Shown here in pieces: positions 52,813-60,626 of a DNA stretch of 64,000 bases. The first letter of the stretch is position 1, and every line of letters begins with the position of its first letter. The notes beneath the pieces were generated by a model. That model was not told where the DNA came from. It did not search any database and was given only the letters and a program-made list of their open reading frames with translations. The DNA comes from Aliarcobacter trophiarum LMG 25534. GTDB lineage: Bacteria; Campylobacterota; Campylobacteria; Campylobacterales; Arcobacteraceae. Both the position numbers and the translations under genes were made by a program. The DNA is taken from assembly GCF_003355515.1 (NCBI RefSeq), contig NZ_CP031367.1, forward strand, positions 930,001 to 994,000, written 5' to 3'.

Positions 52813-54904
52813 TTTTTAACTCCTTTTTTAAAATTTCATCATCACATTTTGGGCAATACTCATGTTCACCCACCAAATAGCCATGAATTGGGCATACACT
52901 AAAAAGTGGCGTAATCGTAATATATGGCAATCTAAAGCTACTTATCACATTTTTTACAAGTTTTTTACAAGCATTTGGGCTTGAGATTTTCTCTTTCATA
53001 TATAAGTGAAGTACTGTTCCACCTGTATATTTACACTGTAAGTTATCTTGTAGTTCTAAAGCTTCAAAAGGATCATCTGTAAAATCAACTGGTAACTGTG
53101 AAGAGTTCGTATAATAGATATTTTTTTGCTCTCCAGCTTGAATAATATCTGGGTATCTTTTTATATCTTCTTTTGCAAACCTATATGTAGTTCCCTCTGC
53201 TGGAGTTGCTTCAAGATTGTATAAGTTTCCAGTTCGTTCTTGGTACTCAACCATCTTTGCTCTCATAAAATCTAAAATCTCTGTGGTAAATTCTATACCT
53301 TTTTGTGTTGATAAATCAAAATCTTCATCAAAAAGGTTTTTAAGCATTTCATTTATTCCATTTACTCCAATAGTTGAAAAATGGTTATTAAAGTGTGGTA
53401 AATATCTTTTTGTATAAGGATAAAGCCCTCTATCATACATCTCTTGTACAAAAACTCTCTTTTTTTCTAAACTATCTTTTGCCAAATCCATTAGCTCTTC
53501 AATTCGTGCATATAATCCTTTTGTATTATTTTTATATAAATATCCAAGCCTTGCCATATTAATTGTAACAACTCCAATACTTCCAGTCATCTCAGCACTT
53601 CCGAAAAGTCCACCACCTCTTTTTAAGAGCTCTCTTAAATCTAATTGAAGACGACAACACATACTTCTTACATGTCCTGGTTTATAGGCTTCTTCATTTG
53701 CTATTAAATTCCCATTTATATCTTTTTTATATTGACTTCCTACAAAATTTTGAAAGTAACTACTCCCTACTTTTGCAGTATTTTCAAATAAAATATCTGT
53801 ATTCTCTCCATCCCAATCAAAATCTTCCGTGATATTTACTGTTGGAATTGGAAAAGTGAATGGTTGTCCTGTTTTATCACCCTCTGTCATAATTTCATAA
53901 TAAGCTCTATTTATAGCATTCATCTCTTTTTGAAAATGTTTATATGTAAGCTTCTCAAAACTATCAGCACCTCTATTTTTTGCCTCTGTTAAAAGCTCAC
54001 TATCTTCTAAATCTCTTAAAAGATGTTTTTGATTTCGTGTAGGAATTTGCTCTTTTAAATCCTCTGGAACAGTCCAATCTATTGTAATATTTGTAAATGG
54101 GCTTTGCCCCCAACGTGCTGGAACATTTAAGTTATAAATAAAGCTTCTAATGGCTTTTTTAATCTCATTAAACTCTAGTTTATCTTTAAAAACATAAGGA
54201 GCCAAATATGTATCAAAAGAGCTAAAAGCTTGAGCCCCAGCCCACTCACTTTGAAGTATTCCTAAAAAATTTGCCATTTGACCCAAAGCTTCTCTAAAGT
54301 GATTTGGAGCTTTACTTTCAACCCTTCCTCTTACTTCATTAAATCCTTCATCAAGTAAAACTCTCAAACTCCAACCTGCACAATATGCACTTAGACAATC
54401 TAAATCGTGAATATGAATATCTGCATTTCTATGAGCATATCCTTGCTCTTTTGTATATATTTTATCTAGCCAGTAGTTTGCTATTAGTTTTCCTGCACTA
54501 TTGTTTATAAGTCCAGCATGTGAGTAGCCTGTGTTTGAATTTGCTTTTATTCTCCAATCTTCGCCATCTATATACTCTTGTATTGTTTGAGTTGAGTTTA
54601 CATAAGTTGTATCCTCATTTAATCCTAAAATTTGCTCTCTTTGGATTTTATGAAGGTGTCTATAAAGCATAAAACTTTTCATTACAGTGAAATATTCACT
54701 TTTAAATAGCTCTTTTTCTATTAAATCTTGAATATCCTCAACAGCATTTATATTTTTACTCTTTATCTCAAATAAAACTGAAAAATAGATTGATTTATCA
54801 TAATTGATATTTACACTCTTGAAAGCTTTTTTAATTGCATCTTCAATCTTAAAAGCTTCAAATTTCTCTTTTTTTCCATCTCTTTTTAAAATCTCTATTT
54901 GCAT
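52790..54904 (-). CDS. nrdD: Anaerobic ribonucleotide reductase, main chain (NrdD)
   Basis: NrdD reduces ribonucleoside triphosphates without oxygen. The 704-residue chain has an N-terminal ATP-cone (MQIEILKRDGKKEKFEAFKI), the DIHIHDLDCLSAYCAGWSL segment, the thiyl-site region RSMCCRLQLD and a C-terminal Cys/His site (VCPIHGYLVGEHEYCPKC). It stops 16 residues after that site, without the glycyl-radical loop, which is encoded by the next ORF. The start at 54904 follows AAAGGA; the in-frame TTG at 54925 has no ribosome site. Confidence 0.93.
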   Translation of the reverse strand: MQIEILKRDGKKEKFEAFKIEDAIKKAFKSVNINYDKSIYFSVLFEIKSKNINAVEDIQDLIEKELFKSEYFTVMKSFMLYRHLHKIQREQILGLNEDTTYVNSTQTIQEYIDGEDWRIKANSNTGYSHAGLINNSAGKLIANYWLDKIYTKEQGYAHRNADIHIHDLDCLSAYCAGWSLRVLLDEGFNEVRGRVESKAPNHFREALGQMANFLGILQSEWAGAQAFSSFDTYLAPYVFKDKLEFNEIKKAIRSFIYNLNVPARWGQSPFTNITIDWTVPEDLKEQIPTRNQKHLLRDLEDSELLTEAKNRGADSFEKLTYKHFQKEMNAINRAYYEIMTEGDKTGQPFTFPIPTVNITEDFDWDGENTDILFENTAKVGSSYFQNFVGSQYKKDINGNLIANEEAYKPGHVRSMCCRLQLDLRELLKRGGGLFGSAEMTGSIGVVTINMARLGYLYKNNTKGLYARIEELMDLAKDSLEKKRVFVQEMYDRGLYPYTKRYLPHFNNHFSTIGVNGINEMLKNLFDEDFDLSTQKGIEFTTEILDFMRAKMVEYQERTGNLYNLEATPAEGTTYRFAKEDIKRYPDIIQAGEQKNIYYTNSSQLPVDFTDDPFEALELQDNLQCKYTGGTVLHLYMKEKISSPNACKKLVKNVISSFRLPYITITPLFSVCPIHGYLVGEHEYCPKCDDEILKKELKNGKNKIA

Positions 54905-55001
54905 ATATTTATCCTTTATATTCAAGGTGGAAGTTTAAAAAAGTTTATCTTAATAGCTTGTAAGCTAAAAAGTCACAAAAGTGTTATTATTTCATAAAAA
55001 T

Positions 55002-55034
55002 ATACTATATTTCAATCTATATTTTCTAGTATAA
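55002..55034. promoter_or_regulatory. Inverted repeat in nrdD-argF divergent region
   Basis: TATACTA (55002-55008) and TAGTATA (55028-55034) are perfect inverted half-sites 26 bp apart in the 256-bp gap between the divergent nrdD and argF genes. They could be an operator for a dimeric regulator. They do not match NrdR boxes well. The rest of the gap has no ORF. Confidence 0.3.
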
Positions 55035-55160
55035 AAAGTACTATTTCAGCTAAAACAAAGATGAATAGATAATTTAAATCTCTATTTAAACTAAATATTA
55101 AGTTTTTATAAAGAAAAATTAACTAAAATATTGGCTTTTAATCCATATAAGGAAAATATT

Positions 55161-56129
55161 ATGAGACACTTTTTAAGTTTAATGGACTTCTCAAAAGAGG
55201 AGATTTTAGAGATTTTAAATCTTGCAAAAAAGATAAAAGATAGAGCAAAGGCTGGAATTCACAAAGATTATATGCCAAAAAAAATATTAGGAATGATTTT
55301 TGAAAAAAGCTCAACAAGAACTAGAGTTTCATTTGAAGCTGGTATTTATGAGCTTGGTGGTGTTGGACTATTTTTATCATCAAATGATATACAACTAGGT
55401 CGAGGTGAGCCTATGAAAGACACTTCAAGAGTTATTTCAAGAATGGTAGATATGGTAATGATTAGAACTTTTGAGCAAGAAAAGTTAGAAGAGTTTGCAA
55501 AATATTCAAAAGTTCCTGTAATAAATGGTCTTACAGATAAACTTCATCCAATTCAACTAATGGCAGACTATCTAACAATTATGGAAGAAGGTCTTGATAA
55601 AAATTTAGTTGTTGCATATATTGGAGATGGAAACAATATGGCCCATTCATGGCTAAATATGGCAGCAAAATTAGGATTTGAACTAAGAGTTGCAACTCCA
55701 AAAAACTATCAAGTTGATAGAGATGTTTTAGAAGAAGCTTTAAAAGAAGCAAAAAAATCTGGTGCAAAAATTACAACTAGTTTTGATCCAAAAGTTGCTG
55801 TAAAAAATGCAACAGTTGTTACAACTGATACTTGGATATCAATGGGTCAAGAGAGTGAAAAAAATATGAGAATAAAAGATTTTAGTGGTTTTATCGTAGA
55901 TGAAAACTTAATGAATCTTGCAGACAAAAAAGCTATATTTTTACACTGTTTACCAGCATATAGAGATTATGAAGTAAGTGAAGCAGTTCTTGAAGGAAAA
56001 CAAAGTAGAGTATTTGAAGAGGCTGAAAATAGACTTCATGCACAAAAAGGAATTATGGTTTGGTTAGATAAGAAAAGAGATGAAAAGATAATAAGTAGTA
56101 AAAAAACAAAAAAAAGTGATAAAAAATAG
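55161..56129 (+). CDS. argF: Ornithine carbamoyltransferase
   Basis: ArgF makes citrulline from ornithine and carbamoyl phosphate. The 322-residue protein has the carbamoyl-phosphate motif [19 protein letters not shown] and [11 protein letters not shown]. The C-terminal 15 residues are a Lys-rich tail. I chose the ATG at 55161, which follows AAGGA, over the in-frame TTG at 55131. The stop is directly followed by the hemN ATG. Confidence 0.95.
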   Translation: MRHFLSLMDFSKEEILEILNLAKKIKDRAKAGIHKDYMPKKILGMIFEKSSTRTRVSFEAGIYELGGVGLFLSSNDIQLGRGEPMKDTSRVISRMVDMVMIRTFEQEKLEEFAKYSKVPVINGLTDKLHPIQLMADYLTIMEEGLDKNLVVAYIGDGNNMAHSWLNMAAKLGFELRVATPKNYQVDRDVLEEALKEAKKSGAKITTSFDPKVAVKNATVVTTDTWISMGQESEKNMRIKDFSGFIVDENLMNLADKKAIFLHCLPAYRDYEVSEAVLEGKQSRVFEEAENRLHAQKGIMVWLDKKRDEKIISSKKTKKSDKK

Positions 56130-57497
56130 ATGATAGATTTTGCTAAATTTGTAAAATATTCAAAACCAGGACCTAGATATACTTCATATCCAACGGCACC
56201 TGAGTTTAGTGAAAAATTTACACAAGAAGATTTAAAAACTTACTTCAAAAATCAGGATAAAAATAGAAGTCTATCTTTATATATTCATCTTCCATTTTGT
56301 AGAAGTGCTTGTTATTTTTGTGGATGTAACACTATTTTTACATCTAAAGAGGATAAAAAAACAAGATATATTGAGTATTTAAAAAAAGAGTTAAATATTT
56401 TAAAAAAATATTTAGATACAAAAAGAGTTGTAACACAGATGCACTTTGGTGGTGGAACTCCAACTTTTTTTTCGCCTATTCAACTTGAAGATGTAATAAA
56501 AACTATAAAAAGTATTTTCCCAAATTTTAGTAGCGATGCAGAGCTATCTTGTGAAGTAGATCCTAGATACTTTACAAAAGAGCATATGGATGTTTTAAAA
56601 GCTGGTGGAGTAAATAGACTTAGTTTTGGAGTACAAGATTTAGATGAGACTGTTCAAAAAACAATTCATAGAATTCAACCTTTTGAGTTAACACAGAATG
56701 TTATAAAGATAGCCAGAGATGCTGGAATTAAATCAATAAATACTGATTTAATATATGGTTTACCACATCAAACAAAAGAGAGTTTCAAAAAAACTTTAGA
56801 AAAAATGTTAACTTTAGATGTTGATAGATTTGCAGTATTTAACTATGCCCATGTTCCATGGCTTATGAAAACTATGAGAAAGTTTGATGAAACAACTTTT
56901 CCATCTCCGCATGAAAAACTTGAAATGCTAAAAGACACAATAGATTTTTTTACACAAAATGGCTATAAAATGGTAGGAATGGACCACTTCGCAAAACCAG
57001 AAGATGAACTTTTTAAAGCTATAGAAAAAGGTGAACTTCATAGAAATTTCCAAGGATATACAACAAAAGGTGGAGCTGATTTAATAGGTATTGGTGTTAC
57101 ATCTATTGGAAATGGTGTTGATTATTATGCGCAAAATTTTAAAGATTTAGAAGATTGGGAAAAAGCTATTGATAATGGAGATTTGCCTATATTTAAAGGT
57201 TATAAATTAAGTGATGATGATATTCTTAGACAGTTTGTAATTATGGAACTTATGAGTAACTTCTCATTAAATATGAAAAAAGTAGAGAATGAGTTTAAAA
57301 TATCTTTTAAAGAGTATTTTAAAGATGCCCTTTTAGCTTTAAAAGAGTTTGAAAATGCTAATTTAATAGAGATTTCAGATGATAAAATTGAAGTTTCTCA
57401 AACTGGCTCTATGCTTATTAGAAATATCTGCATGCCTTTTGATGCTTATTTAAACAAAATACCTGAAGATAAAAGAAGATTTTCTAAAACTATTTAG
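56130..57497 (+). CDS. hemN: Oxygen-independent coproporphyrinogen III oxidase
   Basis: HemN decarboxylates coproporphyrinogen III anaerobically using radical SAM chemistry. The 455-residue protein has the N-terminal YSKPGPRYTSYPTAPEF, the cluster motif CRSACYFCGCN and MHFGGGTPTFF, and the long C-terminal domain of genuine HemN. It starts immediately after argF and ends before a strong terminator. Confidence 0.96.
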   Translation: MIDFAKFVKYSKPGPRYTSYPTAPEFSEKFTQEDLKTYFKNQDKNRSLSLYIHLPFCRSACYFCGCNTIFTSKEDKKTRYIEYLKKELNILKKYLDTKRVVTQMHFGGGTPTFFSPIQLEDVIKTIKSIFPNFSSDAELSCEVDPRYFTKEHMDVLKAGGVNRLSFGVQDLDETVQKTIHRIQPFELTQNVIKIARDAGIKSINTDLIYGLPHQTKESFKKTLEKMLTLDVDRFAVFNYAHVPWLMKTMRKFDETTFPSPHEKLEMLKDTIDFFTQNGYKMVGMDHFAKPEDELFKAIEKGELHRNFQGYTTKGGADLIGIGVTSIGNGVDYYAQNFKDLEDWEKAIDNGDLPIFKGYKLSDDDILRQFVIMELMSNFSLNMKKVENEFKISFKEYFKDALLALKEFENANLIEISDDKIEVSQTGSMLIRNICMPFDAYLNKIPEDKRRFSKTI

Positions 57498-57511
57498 CAG
57501 CAATTGTTGGA

Positions 57512-57538
57512 AAAATGGGCTTTTTGCCTATTTTTTTA
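57512..57538 (+). terminator. Intrinsic terminator after hemN
   Basis: AAAAATGGGC (57512-57521), a TTTTT loop and GCCTATTTTT (57527-57536) form a 10-bp stem with one G-T pair, followed by further T. It lies 15 bp after the hemN stop. Confidence 0.85.
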
Positions 57539-57568
57539 AGCAAACTTTCAAGAAAAATCAAGTTTAAT

Positions 57569-57612
57569 CTTATATGCGATTTTTTTGGTGCTGTAGCACC
57601 ATATCATATAGG
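57569..57612 (+). promoter_or_regulatory. Nested hairpin over relaxase ribosome site
   Basis: An outer stem CTTATATG (57569-57576) with CATATAGG (57605-57612) encloses an inner stem TGGTGCT (57586-57592) with AGCACCA (57595-57601). The outer right arm includes part of the AGGGG ribosome site of the relaxase gene, whose ATG is 57620. It could be an origin-of-transfer hairpin, a translation switch, or both. No known oriT sequence was compared. Confidence 0.45.
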
Positions 57613-57619
57613 GGAAAAT

Positions 57620-58642
57620 ATGGGAAAAGCTTCATTTAGTGTAGAAAAACTAACACAAATTTCACAATCACACATAAACAGAGAAAATGGTTTAAACTAT
57701 AAAGTAGTAGATAATTCAAATACTAATAGTTTTAATAAATATTATGAATATGATGAGTTCTTACAAAAAGCACAAACTAGATACAAAGAGCATGTAAAAC
57801 AAAATATGCAAAAAAGTGCGGTGGAAAATATTTTCCAAGAGGCTATAATCTCAATAGATATGCACCATAATTCAAATGATATTTTAGATCTCTTTTTTGA
57901 GTTAAAACAAGAGTTTGGTGGACATGAACTAATAAATCTGACAATTCATAAAGATGAAGGATATTTTACAAAAAACAATAAAGATTTTTATCCTCACAAA
58001 AATATATTAAAAAAAGATGATAATAACTGGTATATAACTAAAGATGGATTAAATGGAAAAAAAGATGAGGATTTTTCTATAAAGGTAGATATTTCTGAGT
58101 TCTCAACTATTTTAACTCCTCATGCTCATGCAATTTTCTCTATGTTTGACTTCTCATTAGGAAGAAATGCAAGAATGCAAAAAAAAGATATGATGGAAAG
58201 ATTGAAATTCGTAGCTATTAATTTAAAAATGGATTATGCTCCTCAAAAAATATATTCAGCCATAAACAGTGATAATACATTTGAGAATGAAGAGGACTTA
58301 AAAGGTTTTGATAATCAAATATATCTACAAAATAAGAATTTATCTTATATAAATAATCAAGTTGCCAAAAAAGAGCTAGAGCTTGAAGAGCTAAATTCAA
58401 AATTAGCGAAACAATACTATATTTTAAATGATATTATAGATAAAGTTACAAAAAAAGAGAGTGAACTAAATGATTTAATAGTTCAAGTTCTTACAAAAAA
58501 CGATACTTTAGATAGTTTAAGCCAAGATATTTATATAAAAAATGAGACAATTAACAATCTATCTTTGATAATAAGACAAAAAGAGTTTAAATTAGATGAG
58601 ATAGATAATCAAATATATACAAAGACTCAAAGTATTGCAATG
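57620..58642 (+). CDS. MobV-like (Pre/Mob) relaxase with repeat coiled-coil tail
   Basis: This 341-residue protein resembles plasmid Pre/Mob relaxases, which nick oriT. It has an N-terminal HINRENGLNY segment (the HxxR-like motif), then NLTIHKDEGYF and LTPHAHAIF. In MobM these last two form one HxDExTPHxH motif; here about 50 residues are inserted between the DE and the TPHAH. The helix RMQKKDMMERLKFVAINL follows. Residues 228-339 are eight tandem 14-residue repeats. The ATG at 57620 has an AGGGG ribosome site; an upstream ATG at 57515 lies in the hemN terminator. No other plasmid gene is nearby, so it is a solitary relaxase. Family call is moderate. Confidence 0.65.
58301..58636 (+). repeat. 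Eight tandem 42-bp (14-residue) coiled-coil repeats
   Basis: The relaxase tail divides without gaps into eight 14-residue units. The consensus has a hydrophobic residue at 3 (L/I/F), I/V/L at 7, K or Q at 10 and L/I at 14. That 4-3-4 spacing is a heptad coiled coil with a polar residue at every fourth core position. Examples are NDIIDKVTKKESEL, DSLSQDIYIKNETI and DEIDNQIYTKTQSI. DNA identity between units is low, so the repeats are old. Confidence 0.85.
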
Positions 58643-58669
58643 TAAAAGAGCTTATAAAAGCTCTTTTAC
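58642..58669. terminator. 12-bp bidirectional terminator
   Basis: GTAAAAGAGCTT (58642-58653), an ATAA loop and AAGCTCTTTTAC (58658-58669) form a perfect stem between the convergent relaxase and ddh genes, covering both stop codons. Confidence 0.85.
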
Positions 58670-59632
58670 TAATTGAATAGGTGATTTAGATGATAGTAAA
58701 ATTGGTGCTACATCAAATACTGTTTTAGCTCCAAATTCACCTTTTAAAGCCATTTTGTGTGTAGCTCTAGCATAAGCTACAAGTACACTTGCTGTAAACT
58801 CAGGATTACTATCTAGTTTTAAAGCATATTCAATTACTTGATTTACACTATCACTTGATTTCCCACTTCGTATTACAAATCCTCCATGAGGCATAGTGTT
58901 GTGATTTTTATCAAACTCTTCTTGGCTTATAAAATTTACAGTTGTATCATATGGCTCAAAATAGTTTGGCATAGTTTTTATCTCATTTTCTACTTTTTTT
59001 GCATCTGCATCATCATTTAAAACTACAAAACACTCTCTTGTATGTTTATCTTTTGTACTTAAAGTAGGTCTTACTCCACTTCTCACTTTAGTAATAGCAT
59101 CATTTGAAGGAATAGTATATTGAACTCCTGCTTTAACACCATTTACTCTTCTAATTGCATCTGAGTGTCCTTGGCTTAATCCTTTTCCCCAAAATGTATA
59201 AGTATCTCCATCTGGTAAAAGAGCTTCTCCATATAATCTATTTATTGAGAACATTCCAGGATCCCAGCCAACAGAAATCATCCCTATTTTTTTATTTTTT
59301 TGGCAAGATTTATCAACATTTTCAAAATATTCAGGAATTTTTGCATGATTATCGTAGCTATCAACTATATTAAAATGTTCTGCAAAAAGAGGTCCTTGTA
59401 TAGGTAAATCATCTTTTGAGCCACCACATAAAATTAAAACATCTACTTTATCTTTATAATCTAATATATTATCTAACGAAAACACTGGAGTATTTATTGT
59501 AGTTACACTTTTTGGGTCTCTTCTTGAAAAAACCGCCACCAAACTTATATCAGGATTTTTTAAAATAGAAAGTTCAACACCTCTTCCTAAATTTCCATAT
59601 CCAACAATTGCAACTTTAATCTGATTATTCAT
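58652..59632 (-). CDS. ddh: meso-Diaminopimelate D-dehydrogenase
   Basis: Ddh converts tetrahydrodipicolinate, ammonia and NADPH to meso-DAP in one step, a bypass to lysine and peptidoglycan. The 326-residue protein has an NADP Rossmann motif (VAIVGYGNLGRGVELSI), VFSRRDP, VDSYDNHAKIPEYF, SVGWDPGMFSINR, GKGLSQGHSDAIRR and PHGGFVIRSG, all typical. Ddh has a patchy distribution in bacteria, so acquisition by transfer is plausible. Confidence 0.95.
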   Translation of the reverse strand: MNNQIKVAIVGYGNLGRGVELSILKNPDISLVAVFSRRDPKSVTTINTPVFSLDNILDYKDKVDVLILCGGSKDDLPIQGPLFAEHFNIVDSYDNHAKIPEYFENVDKSCQKNKKIGMISVGWDPGMFSINRLYGEALLPDGDTYTFWGKGLSQGHSDAIRRVNGVKAGVQYTIPSNDAITKVRSGVRPTLSTKDKHTRECFVVLNDDADAKKVENEIKTMPNYFEPYDTTVNFISQEEFDKNHNTMPHGGFVIRSGKSSDSVNQVIEYALKLDSNPEFTASVLVAYARATHKMALKGEFGAKTVFDVAPILLSSKSPIQLVKELL

Positions 59633-59776
59633 GCTAAACGCTCCTTTAGAAGTTGTAAGTTTTTTTGATTTTTATATATATCAAAAAATTTCGGCAATAT
59701 TGTACTATTAAAAAACTTAATAAAATAGTTAGTACTCTTATTGTAAAATGGCTATTATCCAATCTTAGGAGCAAGT

Positions 59777-60568
59777 ATGTATATAATAGAATTCGAAAAT
59801 ATCGATGTTGGATATGATGAAAATATTATTTTAAAAGATATAAATTTAAAAATAAAAAGTGGAGAGCATTTTGCAATTTTAGGAGCAAATGGGAGTGGAA
59901 AATCAACTTTAATGAAACTAATCCAGTCACAAATTCACCCAAGACATACTAAAAATTTTAAAAAAGAGATTTTTGGAAAAAAGAATTACTCTATATTTGA
60001 ACTAAGGAAAGAGCTAGGAATTATAACAAATGATTTACATAATTACTTCGAAAAAGAGGCTTCATATATGAGTGGATTTGAAGTAGTTTTAAGTGGTTTT
60101 TATGGTTCTATAGGGATTTTTACACATCAAGATTTTACAAAACAACAGATAAAAAAAGCTCTTGAAGTTATGAAATTTTTAGAGATTTTTGATTTAAAAG
60201 ATAAAAAAGTATCCTCTATGAGTACAGGACAACTACGAAAATGTATAGTTGGAAGGGCTTTAATACATGAGCCAAAAGCCTTTGTTTTGGACGAACCAAC
60301 CGTTGGGCTTGATATAAAAGCACAAATAAATTTTATAAAACTACTACAAAAGCTATCACTAAAAGCAACAATTATTTTAGTAACTCACCATCTTGAAGAG
60401 ATATTTTCTGAAATAAAGAATGTAGCTTTGATTTATAATCAAACTATATTTAAAATTGGTAAAAAAGAGGAAATCTTAAATAGTGAAAACCTAAGCACTA
60501 TTTTTGATATAAAACTTGAAGTAAAAGAGAAAAATAAAAGATACTATATTGAAACTGCTTTACAATAA
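59777..60568 (+). CDS. ABC transporter ATP-binding protein
   Basis: This 263-residue ATPase has Walker A (GANGSGKST), the ABC signature STGQLRKCIVG, Walker B (AFVLDEPTVGLD) and the switch His (TIILVTHHLEEIF). It resembles ModF/YlmA-type ATPases. No membrane partner lies beside it, so the transported substrate is unknown. It is followed by the DUF748 gene. Confidence 0.9.
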   Translation: MYIIEFENIDVGYDENIILKDINLKIKSGEHFAILGANGSGKSTLMKLIQSQIHPRHTKNFKKEIFGKKNYSIFELRKELGIITNDLHNYFEKEASYMSGFEVVLSGFYGSIGIFTHQDFTKQQIKKALEVMKFLEIFDLKDKKVSSMSTGQLRKCIVGRALIHEPKAFVLDEPTVGLDIKAQINFIKLLQKLSLKATIILVTHHLEEIFSEIKNVALIYNQTIFKIGKKEEILNSENLSTIFDIKLEVKEKNKRYYIETALQ

Positions 60569-60626
60569 ATTGATTTATTACTATGCTATAATCTCAAAAA
60601 ATAAACACACTTAAAGGAAAAGAAAA

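Noticed and set aside
55002-55034. NrdR boxes upstream of nrdD
   Set aside because: The AT-rich half-sites match the ACAC-x-ATATAT-type consensus poorly; kept only as an unnamed inverted repeat.
57515-57619. Relaxase start at the upstream ATG
   Set aside because: That ATG lies in the hemN terminator stem; the ATG at 57620 has an AGGGG site.
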